Origin: Eucommia ulmoides | Lineage: Eukaryota > Streptophyta > Magnoliopsida > Garryales > Eucommiaceae | Length of the DNA: 64,000 bases | Direction: 5' to 3' | Assembly: GCA_016647705.1 (NCBI GenBank) | Contig: CM028339.1 | Coordinates: 18,866,803-18,930,802, forward strand | Shown: positions 47,421 to 58,905 of the stretch, in pieces | How positions within the stretch are numbered: position 1 is the stretch's first letter | Layout: every line of letters begins with the position of its first letter | Position numbers and translations under genes: made by a program | The notes under the pieces: generated by a model | The model's database searches: none | What the model saw: the letters and a program-made list of their open reading frames with translations, nothing else | What the model was told of the DNA's origin: nothing

Positions 47421-48745
47421 GAAGTGGAACGTGCCCGTTGAGTACCTGGATGCTCCGAGCACGACAATATCCGACCAGATAGCACCAATCTGTGAGCTCA
47501 GCGACCATCCCACGTGGATGGAACCAATACAAAAATACCTGGAAGACAGAATGCTACCCGACGACCGCAATGAGACAAGAAGGATGCAATACAAGTCTAC
47601 CAGATACTGAATTATGGATGGGATCCTTTATTGAGATTCCTTCTCTGGCCCATATTCCCAATGCCTATGGAAAGAAGAGGCCGACTACGTTATGAGAGAA
47701 ATCCATGAGAGGATATGTGGTAATCACTCGAGGGAAAGGGCCCTGGCTGGAAAACTGCTCCGCTAAGGGTATTTTAGGCCAAAAATGCTAGGGGACGAGA
47801 GTGAATTCGTATAAAAATTTGACAATTACCAACACTTCGGCCCCTTCCCTCATTTACCTCTAATGACCATAGTGCCAATGACAAGCCCATGACCCTTCGC
47901 CCAGAAGGGAATAGATCTGTTAGGCCCTTTTCCTCAGGGAACTAGCCAGAGAAAGTTCCTAGTCGTCTCTATTGATTACTTCACCAAGTGGGTGGAGGCT
48001 GAACCCCTAGCTCGCATCACTAAAGAAAAAATTCGAAACATCGTCTGGAAATCGATGGTGTACCGATTTGGGATCCCAAGGGCAATCATATCTGACAACG
48101 GCACTCAATTCGACAACGATTTGCTTACTTATTTTTTACTCCAGCCTAAGTATCCAAACTCACTTTGCGTCACCAAGTAACCCACAGGCTAATGGCCAAG
48201 TCGAGGTCACGAACTGAACATTCCTACATAGTTTGAAGACCAGGCTCGACAAGGCCAAGGTACGTGGGTGGAGGACCTTTACCCAGTTCTTTGGGTATAC
48301 CACACTACTTCCCGAACCCCGACGGGAGAGACACTATATGCAATGACGTTCAGATCCGAGTCTGTGATTCTTGCGGAGATCGGATTGCCAACTATTCGAA
48401 CGTCGGTCGGGGGTCAAGACCAACAAGCGAATGATGCAATAATGGCCCTCAACCTGGACCTTCTAGAAGAACAACGAGAGAACGCTCGAATACGCCAAGC
48501 GGCTTACCAACAACGGACAGCTCGATACTACGATAAAAAGGTGCGCCTGCGCCATTTTGAAGTTAGGGACCTCATCCTTAGGAAGGTTACCTTAGCAACT
48601 AAAGAGCATAATGCAGGGAAGTTGGCCCCCAGTTGGGAGGGACCTTACCACATCGTTAGAATTGCGAGGCCGGGCACATACGAGCTCGAGATCGAGGAAG
48701 GCGTTCCACTATGACATCCGTGGAATGCCAACCATATCAAGTAGT
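47421..48745 (+). pseudogene. Element 2 integrase pseudogene
   Basis: The zinc-binding part is degraded (47690-47840; ICGNHSRERALAGKLL then frame changes). The core reads GIDLLGPFPQGTSQRKFLVV and SIDYFTKWVEAEPLARITKE (47920-48020) and IISDNGTQFDNDL (second Asp, about 48087). The third site keeps Glu in NGQVEVTN (about 48192-48215). The C-terminal domain, 148 codons open at 48268-48714, has RTPTGETLYAMTFRSESVIL, RYYDKKVRLRHFEVRDLILR and GPYHIVRIARPGTYELE. Frameshifts in the zinc domain and core inactivate it. Confidence 0.9.
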
Positions 48746-49429
48746 AACACTGTAGGACTGAGGTCATTTTGTAATAATTTCATTTTCGTGCCAAGTGTAA
48801 TGTATTTTGATATCAATGTAATGGCTTTTCAAGAAACAATATGCTACCAAAGCAATACTCCAGAACACCTAGATACATCGTGGAATGACCCAACGAGCCC
48901 CATTATAGCTAATAGCACAAACAGTGAAACTACGCCCACTATAGGGGGGCAGGGTGAATACAACCTAAAAAAATCTTGACCAAAAGGATTTCAAAACAAA
49001 AATAAGCAAGTATAAATTTTTTACCGAGCTACGCCCTCGGAACAATCATGAATTTGGACATCTACAAGGAGAATGTCGAGCTGAGATTTGCGAGGGCTTA
49101 GCACGTGTACAAAATTTTGGAAGATTAAAAGTTTAAAGTCTACAACTCTATCCTGAGTACGTTAATAAGGTTCATGCCCACTTACCCAGTCTCGAGCTGA
49201 AGGTCGAAACAAATCACCTACTATATCCTAAAAGAGAAGGGAGGAGCGAAAAGGAATTTGGGATAAGTAATTGCTCAAAAATCTCCTATGTATTATATTC
49301 AAAACGAAAGTAAGGACTTATATCGGTCGGGTTCATACCCATGTACACAGTCATAAACAAAAAAAAAAAAAAAAAAAAAAAACAAGCAAAAAGTTCTAAG
49401 TCTTTAAAAATAGTCGGGCTAGGGGACCT
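48746..49429 (+). other. Element 2 non-coding region between integrase and antisense gene
   Basis: No coding frame on either strand. A 24-base A run lies at 49359-49382 after CAGTCATAAAC. The GAGCTGAGATTTGCGAGGG and TCTCGAGCTGAAGGTCG phrases resemble element 1 at 29580-29700. Confidence 0.6.
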
Positions 49430-51880
49430 ATTCTTCTCTTGACATACCTTCAATGTCCATAACGTCGACGGTGGTGTCCTCATCCCTTTCATCCTCTTCA
49501 TCACCTACTTCTTCAACCCCCGCCTCACGAGTTTGCTCCTAGGAAGCCCCCTCGGCTGCCCGCTCTACCACCAGTTCTCATTGTTTTGGAAATTCCATCC
49601 CAACGCCCGAGCAGTAGAATTCTGGGTCATAGCTCTGAAGAAAGTGGATCGTGGACTTGTGATCGTCATCCATGTACTTCGCAACCAGCTCATATTTGAG
49701 GTTCTTGAATTCTCCATTCGATTTGTAATCCTCGACGGCCTTCTTTTCGGCTCTACGAATCACCTTCCCTCTGAGCAGTTTTTCTTTCTTCAGCCTCTTT
49801 CTAGCTCGTTCATCTTCTTCTCCAGGTCGACCTTTTGTCTTTGAAAATCATCCTGTTCTTTGGTAATAAGGATGTGCCTAGCCTGAAGGCTGTGATGGGC
49901 TTGGGTGGCAAGCTGGAGGTCATCATTTAGTCTGTTTGTCCTTGCCTCTGCTGTATTCTTGTTCGACCTAAAAATTGACTCCTCCATTGTACTCTAGGAG
50001 ATCCGATCAAACATTACCGACATCCGAAGCATACATTGGTGGGGTTCTTACCGAGATCTGGTCACAGATGACCTGGTGTATGAGGTTGCCAGTGCTCTCC
50101 TCATCCATCAAGTTCTTGTTGTTGGGAGGGGTGATGCGGCGGTGATAGCCAGGCATCACCTCCAGGCTCCTTAGCAATGCATGATCGATAGGAAGCCTAG
50201 TGTTCAGGATTCCAAAAAACGAACCGTCAACCGTCAGGTCAGAAAAGGCACCGACCACGAACTTGCCCCTCTTTGAGGATTTATGCTTCTTCTGTCTACC
50301 CTCGTGGGCCTTCCTTTTTCCTTTGTCGGAAGCACGGGGTGAAGAGTTACCACTCAGAGTATGCACAGACTGGCGAGAACCTGACTTTAACTGCGGGGTG
50401 TCTCTTATCACGACCCTAGGAAGAGTGGGGAGGCAGTTCCGGGCTGGCGTTGGAAGAAGCTGAGATGTTTGGGCTGCCTGGGATCTGCAAGCGTGCTCGG
50501 AACCAGGGGTCTTTGCCGCATCGGCGGCGTCTCTGGTTTTCCTTTCCAAAAACTTCTGAACCTCCATTGCCTTATCCATAGATACAATATTCAACAAGAT
50601 ATTTAGAAGTTCCTCTGTCTAGACTGATAGCATCCAATTCTACACAAGAATATCTACACAAATCGAGCGTAACACGCATAAAATTTCCAAGTATGAAGGA
50701 TTAACAAAGAAAAAATTTCTTACCGTTGTCTGAATCGAAGGAGAAGTCAGGTACGAATGGGGCATCCAGTGGTAAGTACCAGTAGACTGTGAAGAGATGA
50801 GAATCAAGCAAAGTGTTCACGTCCCTGAAAATCGTCCTCAGAACCTTCTCCCTCTGCTCGGCGATCTCTTTGCTTAGTTTCGGCCTTTTCTTCTTTGGTA
50901 CTTCTTTAACTGCCCAAAATCACAAACGAAAGGTTATTAGTGCAAAGGTGAAGATAAATTTGAGAGCAAAAATCCCCTCCCCAAGGGACCACAACCTTAC
51001 CGACTTTTCTCCATTCCATCTGGATGAGATATTTTCCTTCTTCTTCTAGGCCGGATTGCCAGCTGCTCCCTCCGAGATCGAAGAACTGAGGCTTCCAGTT
51101 GTGAATGGAAGAGTCCAAGTCCTTCAAGAAAGTTGACCTCGACAAGATGTAGCACCACCCAGTACCTCGAGAAACTGGCTTGGAAAATAACAGAGCCTTG
51201 AAGAGATCAATGCTCGGCTCGAGTCCCTCGGCTTGGAAGATGATATACGACGCCACCAGGGCCCTTATACTATTCAGAGCAATTTGTGATGGACACAAAT
51301 GGTACTCCGCACAAAGGGCCTAGATCCACTAGTGGAGAGGGAATCGAAGACCTGCCTCCAGGTGTTGTTTGTAGACGGTCATAAAACTACCCGGTAGCAT
51401 GCAGACCCGATCGTCGGGCCCGGAAACAATAGTCCTAACCCCTTTCGAGAAGAAGAATTTAATCCAGCAGTGGAGGACAGACTCTTCTGTCATATTCGTT
51501 TTCGTACTCTACACCGGGCTTGAGATTGGGACTTTTGTGTGGAGTTTTTATAGCCCAGCATTATGCACCTCGTTTTCAAGAAGTAGCCTAGGTATGAAGA
51601 CACCGATGTGGATCTCCACATGGTGATGGTTTCAGAATGGACCCTGACTCCAGCGTCATGTGATATAGACGCCTCACCGCTCTTGTCGGTACGGCTCACC
51701 GCGATCACACGATCGACCAGGAATGACTGGATCGCACCCCTTATTTCGTAGATCCTGATCATGGTAGTCGGCAAGGTGTATCCTCGAGTAGGACAACGCT
51801 CCACCCTGAATAAGAGGGAATTGGTGGACGACCGTTCTGAGGAGTCAAACCCTAAGTTGGAGATCGAACCAAAAGACAAA
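49430..51880 (-). pseudogene. Antisense gene of element 2 (Transposase_28-like, coiled-coil)
   Basis: The - strand has, N- to C-terminal: FMTVYKQHLEAGLRFPLH (about 51370-51310), LCPSQIALNSIRALVASYII and GLEPSIDLFKALLFSK (51298-51180), all close to plant 'putative gypsy type transposon' (Transposase_28) proteins; a 196-codon basic and Ser-rich segment with SDKGKRKAHEGRQKKHKSSK (50597-50007), which could be a nuclear-localisation-type region; a coiled coil (49987-49790, RHILITKEQDDFQRQKVDLE); and an acidic tail at 49520-49430. Short introns or frameshifts separate these. Element 1 has a homologous gene at 30110-32307. Function is unknown. Confidence 0.8.
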
Positions 51881-51901
51881 AAAAAAAAAAAAAAAAAAAA
51901 A
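51878..51901 (+). repeat. 24-base poly(A) run at the start of the antisense gene
   Basis: The run lies at the 5' end of the antisense coding region on the - strand, as in element 1 (50 A bases). Confidence 0.9.
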
Positions 51902-52180
51902 GGACACCGACATTTAGTTCAAACATAAAAGAAAAAATGTACTAATGCCGAGAAGGAAGGAAGAGCTCTGAAAATTTCATAAGTGTCAAATAAACGCAGG
52001 GGCCCCCATTTATAAAAAAGGGAAAATGCCCAAATGAAAAGTCACCCAAGCCAACGGTTGTGGATGCGTCGATTAAAGCGCCTACAGCCACGTGGAGCCC
52101 ATTCAACGGTTGTGATGTAGACTTCCCATGCAAGCCACAATGGGGGGCACGTGTCGCCCTTATGCTACGTATGGAAGGGG
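51902..52180 (+). other. Element 2 non-coding stretch before the repeat array
   Basis: This lies upstream of the antisense gene on its own strand and could hold its promoter, but no clear TATA box was found there apart from ATTTATAAAAAAG near 52010. It ends at the first unit of the tandem array. Confidence 0.4.
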
Positions 52181-53540
52181 AGGCTCAAACTTTCCACCCT
52201 TCAAAAAAAAAAACTTCAAGGCAGAAGAAATGTCTAAGCTGACGAGCCTGCGTACTCTTAGCTCGGACATTATTAAAAAGGGGGAAGGCTCAAACTTCTC
52301 AAACTTTCCACCCTTCAAAGAATTTCAAGGCAGAAGAAATGTCTGAGCTGATGAGCCTACGTACTCCCAGCTTGGCCATTATCAAAAAGGTAGGAGGCTC
52401 AAACTTTACACCCTTCAAAGAAGTTCAAGTTAGAAGAAATGTCCGAGCTAACGAGCTTACGTACTCCTAGCTCGGACATTATCAAAAAGAAGGAAGGCTC
52501 AAACTTTCCACCCTTCAAAAAAGTTCAAGGCAGAAGAAATTTCCAAGTTGACGAGCCTACGTACTCCCAACTCGGACATTATCAAAAAGGGGAGAAGACT
52601 CAAACTTTCCACCTTTCAAAAAAGTTCAAGGCAGAAGAAATGTTCGGCCTATGTACTCCCAGCTTAAACATTATCAAAAAATAGGGGAGGCTCAAACTTT
52701 CCACCCTTCCAAAAAATTCAAGGCAGAAGAAATGTCTGAGCTGACGAGCCTACGTACTCCCAGCTTGGACATTATCAAAAAGGGGGAAGGCTCAAAGTTT
52801 CCACCCTTCAAAGAAGTTTAAGGCAGAAGAAACGTCTTAGCTGACGAAACTATGTACTCCCAGCTCAAACATTATCAAAAAGGGGAGAGGCTCAAACTTT
52901 CCACCTTTTCAAGAAATTCAAGGCAGAAGAAATGTCTGAGCGGACGAGCCTACATACTCCCAGCTCGGACATTATCAAAAAGAGGGAAGGCTCAACCTTT
53001 CCATCCTTCAAAGAAGTTCAAGGCAGAAGAAATGTGTGAGCTGACAAGCCTACGTACTCCCAGCTCAGACATTATCAAAAAGGGGGAGGCTCAAACTTTA
53101 AACCCTTGAAAAGAAGACCAAGGCAGAGAAAATATCCAAGCTGTCGTACTCTCACCTTGGACATTGTCAAAAAGGGGAGGCTAAAACTTCAAAACCTTGA
53201 AAAAGCATACCAAGGTAGAGGAAATGTCTGAGTTGACGAATCGTTATACTCTCAGCTCGGACATTGTCAAAAGGGGGAGGCTCAAACTTCAAACCCTTGA
53301 AAAATAAGACCAAGGCAGAGGAAATGTCTGAGCTGATGAGCTGCCGTACTTTTAGCTCAGACATTATCAAAAGGGGAGGCTCAAACTTCAAACCCTTGAA
53401 AACGAAGACCAAAGCAGAGAAACTGTCCGAGCTGACGAGCTACCGAACTCTCAGCTCAAACATTGTCAAAGGGGGAGGCTCAACCTTCAAACCCATGAAA
53501 AAGAAGGCCAAGGCAGGGGTATGTCTGAATTGATGAGCTA
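52181..53540 (+). repeat. Tandem array of about 100-bp units, about 14 copies
   Basis: Each unit contains GGCTCAAACTTTCCACCCTT, an AAGGCAGAAGAAATGTC segment, GAGCTGACGAGCC, GTACTCCCAGCTCGGACATT and ATCAAAAAGG. Starts of GGCTCAAAC are near 52182, 52287, 52396, 52496, 52592 and then about every 100 bases to 53476. Units drift along the array: the right-hand copies read CTTCAAACCCTTGAAAA. Open frames here (such as 52439-52684) just repeat the unit. Arrays near the 3' end are common in Tat elements. Confidence 0.95.
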
Positions 53541-53890
53541 CCGTACTCCCAGTTTGGATATACCTCACACGAAGCTTCTTTTGAGAGGCACAATTTGATC
53601 CAGTCCAAAGTGTGCCGAGTTGACGAACTCCCAATCCCTCAACCCAGATTCTACTCCTTCAATCTTTCCTAAAGCCATTCTTAGTCCCTAGAGTCCTTTT
53701 ACGTGCCCTCTTCGCCTTCCGATCCCGCTAAACTACTATAAACGGGTCGCTCTCATCTATTTTTTATCCGACCGCAATATAAATCAGGCTCGGGCCCCTT
53801 AGAAGTGGATACCAAATCTCTGCAGGTTTGTTTCTTCGAAATCCCGAGTCTGTTACGTTCTACTCTCGCCGTCGAGACTTGGAGGGCAAC
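53541..53890 (+). other. Element 2 region before the 3' LTR, with purine tract
   Basis: Non-coding. The CTTGGAGGGCAAC at 53878-53890 directly abuts the LTR and is the candidate polypurine tract. Confidence 0.6.
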
Positions 53891-54562
53891 TGATATAGGG
53901 GAATCTCGTCAGGTATACCACGTGGTCAATATCAGCCTAAGTATAGGCAAACGGCCGGGCTGGGAGCTGAAATCCCCTCCATGTCGAGCTGGAGTGCCCT
54001 CCGAACCAAGCTGAGGATCGTCTCAGTAAAGAAATCTAGACCAGCAGACTCCGAGCTGGACTAACAAACTCGAGCACCCTCTGCTTTTCAGCTCTGCACT
54101 CGGGGCCTCTTCGGACTGTCCTGAGGTTCTAGCCCATGGGGCTCTACAGGTGGGCCCAAAAGCCCAGCCTAGATGATTAGAGCACTAATCCATCTACTCA
54201 TTGGCTGCTTAGCGGATTAGGTTAATTAACCCTAGCTTGGCTCCCTAATTTCGCGGTACTAATTGAGCCCAACGCCTATAAATACACCATGGCATCTAAT
54301 GCCCAACGATACATCTTCTCTACTGACACTAGAGTACTTTTAGCCCTTCTCCCCCGAATACTTACTCTCATGCTGAAGGGGCTTCACCGGGCATAACCTC
54401 GGTGAGTCTTTATGCAGGTGCTTAGAGTAAAGGAGTAGAGCTCAGCTCAGAGGTCATCAGCATCCCTGAATTCACCAAGCTAATCACACCATCAGCAATC
54501 TTGTGTCCTTAATATCCTTGTAGACCATACTGTTGACAGGTTACCACTTTTTGACATCAATA
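53891..54562 (+). mobile_element. Element 2 3' LTR
   Basis: 672 bases, TGATATAGGGGAATCTCG to TTTTTGACATCAATA (final C to T). TATAAATA at 54277-54284. It differs from the 5' LTR at many sites but has the same length. GTAAC follows at 54563-54567. Confidence 0.95.
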
Positions 54563-54567
54563 GTAAC

Positions 54568-54922
54568 TAAAGTAGGATTGTTTATTTTATTTTATTATAT
54601 TTGTGTGTGTGTATTTTAAAATAGAAAATAAAAAAAATGTATTATTATTTTATAAAAAAATTATTATAAAAATTTTAAAACGATAAAAGAGTCACTTGAA
54701 CTTATCTTTGAAAATCCTTCTATTATTTAGATCATAATTTGAACCAAAATGTTGGGGTGGGTGGGGGAATTGCAATGTTTTTTTTTGTACAAATTCATAA
54801 TAAAATAATAAATAAATATCACACATTATTTCAATCTCTTAACGATTTTTGAATATCATAAGGTTTGAGAGGAATTGTGGCATGAGTAGTGTTGTTTCCC
54901 TTGTAGTACTTTGCCACCATAC
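54568..54922. other. AT-rich spacer between elements 2 and 3
   Basis: No gene seen. A GT microsatellite-like stretch (54600-54615) and AT-rich sequence. The last part (about 54860-54922) was contiguous with 63844-64000 before element 3 inserted. Confidence 0.6.
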
Positions 54923-55595
54923 TATTATGCCCGGCTCAATTTGTCTCCAAAAATCCAAAACAAATTGTTTTGACTAAGGATCTAGAATTTTCTACAAGCT
55001 ACTAATCCACTGGAAAGTTCTAGAAGTTGCTAGAGTGGCCTAGAGATGTTTAGTGGAAGCTAGAGTTGGATGGATTCAATCAAGCATAAAAGGCTCTAGA
55101 ATATCCTAGAGTATCTAGCATGCGTTGGAAGGAACCGAAAGAATCTAGAGAATGCTAGCACTTACAAGAAGGTGCTAAACCATCTTAGAAGACTCAAGAG
55201 TTGGCTAGAGTTGTCTAGATGTGGTTTGACTTTACTAGAAGGTCCTAGAACCTTATGGATAAAAGTAGAACTATGTAGAGACTCATGTACATTATAGACA
55301 CTTTGTAGGATCGAGACATATGGCACAATCTTAACCATTTGTGTACTTGGTACCACACTATAAATAGGCCTCTTGGCTATCATTTGTAACCATCTTGGAA
55401 AAACCTTTCTAAGAGCAATACAAAGCATTCCTCATAAACTCTCTTATGGTATTGCTTTGCTCTTAAGTCCTCTAAATCTCTAAGTCCCTTTTCTAGTCTC
55501 TATAGAGTGTTGGTTTTAGGTTGGAAGGCAGGCTTAGTACAATGGACCATGCTAGGTACTGCATGATTACTAGTTGAAGTGCTAGGGTCGTGACA
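54923..55595 (+). mobile_element. Element 3 5' LTR
   Basis: Begins TATTATGCCCGGCTC (the expected TG has become TA) and ends GCTAGGGTCGTGACA. TATAAATA at 55359-55366. Many short CTAGAGA / CTAGAAG words recur inside, giving it a repetitive look. Confidence 0.9.
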
Positions 55596-55597
55596 GT

Positions 55598-55609
55598 TGG
55601 TATCAAAGC
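55598..55609 (+). promoter_or_regulatory. tRNA-iMet primer-binding site of element 3
   Basis: TGGTATCAAAGC follows the LTR by two bases and equals the complement of initiator tRNA-Met (TGGTATCAGAGC) with one change. Confidence 0.9.
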
Positions 55610-55615
55610 TTTGGC

Positions 55616-56830
55616 ATGATGAAGACCGACACCTCAGCCACACAAAGCGTAGAACTTCCACTAACGAAATGTGGGCATGAGAAAGTTCGAAAACCACCAC
55701 AAAAAGAGTCTTGAGCCAAGTCAAAATACATAATCTCTAGATTGGAAGCACGGATGAGGAACATGCAAGATAACTTAGGCGGGCTGTTCGATCGAGTGGA
55801 TAAACCTAGAAGAACGCTGCAATGGCTTGGATACCGAGAATGCGGAGATCCATGAGACAATAAAGGATTCCCTCAATGAGGTAGATAGTGGGTTACGACA
55901 AGAGATTGATGGGTTAAAGTCCAAACTAGCCAAGGTACGTGATCTTTGCCAAGAGATATCAATAGTGTGCTACTTAGAGTAAAGGATATGGTTGGTGAAC
56001 TAGCACTTTACAAGTGGACAGTGGCTTCAAGAACTAGCACAACCACCATCATTGAGGCCAAGAAGGCGAAAGTTCCTAAGCCAAAGACCTTCAATGGTGT
56101 TAGGAATGCTAGGGAAGTTGAGAACTTCCTATGGAGGCTTGATCAGTACTGTGAGGTGACTGGCATAACGAACCATGCCAGCAAGATCGAAGTGGATGCC
56201 ATGTACCTGACTGATACCACCATGCTATGGTGGAGACAGATAAATGAATACGTACAACGAGGCGTGTTCACAATGGACTCCGTCGATGATTTCAAGAATG
56301 AGCTTAAAAGCCAATTCTTTCCCGTAAACACTGAGGAAGAAGCAAGGGGTAAACTCAAGGGCTAAAATTCACAACCTTATTGCTAGAAGTCCATGACATG
56401 TCGGATAAGGATGCATTGATCTTTTTTTATGGACGGTCTCTAGTCATGGACAAACCTCAAGCTCAAGCAACGTAGTATCCAAGACTTATCTTTGACCATT
56501 GCGGTTGCTGAAAAACTCATTGACTAGTCCATAGATAAAGAGAGTTCAACGGTTGAGGAAAATATTTGGCGGAGAAAAAAGTGGGGGAGGCCATGCCAAA
56601 ATCAAGGCTACAAGAGTCACAAAAAAGGCTCCTCGTTCAAGCCGCGAGATAAAGGGAAAGAAAAAGAAGATTGCGGTTTCTCGAAGCCCCGAGTAACGTG
56701 CATTGTATGCGAACTACCGTATTGGGCATAAGAATGCTTGAAGAAGAAGGCAATGAGTGCCTTAGTTGCCTCCAAGCATGACCAAGAAGTAGGTGAGGAA
56801 GATGAAGGTGTAAGGATGGGATCTTTGTAA
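55616..56830 (+). pseudogene. gag: Element 3 gag pseudogene
   Basis: A worn N-terminal coiled-coil-like part (55740-55930) is followed by a 139-codon open frame, 55946-56365, holding KKAKVPKPKTFNGVRNAREV, ENFLWRLDQYCEVTG, MYLTDTTMLWWRQINEY and KNELKSQFFPVNTEEEAR. That is the capsid-type retrotransposon gag domain. In other frames 56400-56620 gives a DLSLTIAVAEKLID segment, and 56690-56760 gives VTCIVCELPYWA then ECLKKKAMSALVASK, a zinc knuckle with His replaced. Stops near 56363, 56380 and others show inactivity. Confidence 0.85.
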
Positions 56831-56837
56831 CTACTCG

Positions 56838-57353
56838 GTGTTGCAGAGCGTACCGAAGACCTCTATAAAAGGGTTGATGTTCATGGATGCTACCATCAAT
56901 GGGAAGGTCACCAAAGCTTTGGTCGACACAGGTTTATCCCACCACTTTGTCTCACTGGAGAAAGCCAAGAGACTCGGTCTCAAGGTTTTTAGGCCAACTC
57001 AAAGCATTAAACTCGGTAGCACAGCCTTTCCAAGGAGTTGCTCATGGAGTTAAGGTCTACCTTGGTGCATAGATTGTCTAGGTTGATTTGTTGGTGAAGC
57101 GCGTGGATGATTTCTTGGACTTCCTGGACTAGGTTAGGGCTTTTCTTGTCCCATTTTCAAATTCTATGTGCATTATGGATGGTACAAAGGCTTGCATTGT
57201 ACCAACGGAAAGGGCTACGAAGCTTGCTTCCCAAGTTCTCTCGACTCTCCAATTTAAGAAAGGATTAAAGAGGGAGGAAGAGAGTTACTTGACCTTCTTG
57301 AAGGAATATAATAATGAAGAGGTGTCACCCCAACAAAGTTTACCCATGGAGGT
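56838..57353 (+). pseudogene. Element 3 protease pseudogene
   Basis: The frame starting near 56838 reads GLMFMDATINGKVTKALVDT and GLSHHFVSLEKAKRLGL. DTG (Asp codon 56925-56927) is the retropepsin active site and is intact. A frameshift near 57030 leads into GVAHGVKVYLG. A second open segment, 57166-57353, reads MDGTKACIVPTE and KGLKREEESYLTFLKE, the linker before RT. It stops at the solo LTR. Confidence 0.85.
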
Positions 57354-58900
57354 TGGTAGCGAATTTCACGTCGCTACTTTCACCGCTAGTGTACGAGTCA
57401 AATTTTATAGAATAGTGAATGAGTAAGGTTGTCATATCCACAGGGATTGGATTAGATCGTCGCTAAGTACCGCGATTATCATAACCGAATTTTATTTAGG
57501 CAATTGAATTTTGGGTTTTTGTTTTAAGAATATAAACTAAACTAATAACTAATTAAATTATAATACTAAGGATGACGTTTTTAGGGGAATAAATTATTTA
57601 GGGATTGACTTTGTTCACTTAAACGTGTTCGTTTTAGTCTAGTTTACATTAACAGAATTCAAGCTATCCAACAATTTAGGTATCGTAAACTCGCTCACTA
57701 CCTCTCCCGAGTGTAAAGTAAGCGAATATGTGACTTTGCATCAACGTCGAAGTCCCCCTCAACGTGTATATGACCCTTAGTCACATGAGTCTTGACGGAA
57801 TTCAAGCTATCCGACAATTTAGGTATCGTAAACTCTCTCACTACCTCTCCCGAGTGTAAAGTAAGTGAATATGTGACTTCACGTCAATGTTGAAGTCCCT
57901 CTCAACGTGTATACGACCCTTAGTCACATGAGTCTTGACCCAACCTCATGGATTGCACACTTTCTAACGCCCTCCCGGGTCGTTAAATTGTCATGATGTA
58001 TTTTACCCTAGTTCAAATCCAGGGTTACCTCTCCCAAGTGTCAAACCCCATATTCTCAATATATCTAAACAAACATATAATCATAGAATAACGATAAACA
58101 CAATCAAATAGTGAAGAACAACCATTAACGAAACACCGATTTCAAATAAACAATATATTCATAAATTTATATTAATCCCTAAACAATCTATGTTTAGCCA
58201 ATGGCCATAACCATTTATACAATGAAAAATAAGCTAAACATGCTCAACAACTACCAAAGATAAGAAAATAAAGAAAGAAACGAAAGACTTATCCATTATC
58301 TGAAGATCCTCCGCTAAAATCGTTAAACGATCGCTTCATCCTTCTTCGTGTTGATGTTCTTCTTCTTCGGGTTGTGAGCTCTCCCTTAAAAACCTCTAAA
58401 AAATATCCTAAACTAAGTCCAATTACCGAAAATGAGGAAGGAGGGAAAAGATAAGGGCTCAAAATATCTAAAAAGATCTAAAATTTCACTTTACAGCTAT
58501 AGGGTGACCGCCACGGTGGTGGAAATGCAGAGAAAATTTTACCCATTCTGCATTTTGACCGCCGCAGCGGTGACACCACCGTTGTGGCGGTGACACCCGT
58601 TTGTAATTTGGATGTAACTTTCTTGTCCAAACTCTGATTTAGGTGATTCAAAAACATATGGAAAGATAAAGAAAATATATACAACTTCTATGTTTTGTGT
58701 TTTTCCAAAATCTAATTGCATCATGTTCTAAACTGGCCTTGAAGTTACTGTACATGTACCAACTTTGTCTCTTTTCACCAATTTATTCAAAAAACCTATA
58801 AAACACTACAAAAACACATTAAACTAACAAAAGTATTTTAAAACACACAAATATTTGAATCTAAAAGTACTTGATTTGTTGATAAATAAATCACTCATCA
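57354..58900 (-). mobile_element. Solo LTR of the non-autonomous family, in element 3
   Basis: Its reverse complement begins TGATGAGTGATTTATTTATC and ends GCTACCA; the + strand start TGGTAGCGAATTTCACGTCG matches the reverse of the LTR end at 42312. The interior has the shared phrases (ACCGCGATTATCATAACC, CTCTCCCGAGTGTAAAG, TTAATCCCTAAACAATC). The flanks are GAGGT at 57349-57353 and 58901-58905. Removing the LTR and one GAGGT rejoins the frame between protease and RT. Its palindromes read CCGCCACGGTGG and CCGCCGCAGCGG (58508-58592). Confidence 0.9.
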
Positions 58901-58905
58901 GAGGT

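Larger units (their letters stand above)
36839..54562 (+). mobile_element. Ty3/gypsy element 2, Tat-like, complete LTR to LTR
   Basis: Two 672-base LTRs bound the element, flanked by GTAAC on both sides. Inside are primer-binding site, gag, protease, RT, RNase H, second RNase H, integrase, an antisense gene and a tandem-repeat array. Without the nested insert (40636-45950) the element is about 12.4 kb, normal for Tat elements. It is inactive: stops, frameshifts and altered catalytic residues. The two LTRs differ at many positions, mostly transitions, so the insertion is old. Confidence 0.95.

Noticed and set aside
52181..53540. Repeat array as CRISPR-like
   Set aside because: Units are about 100 bp without unique spacers, inside a plant retrotransposon.
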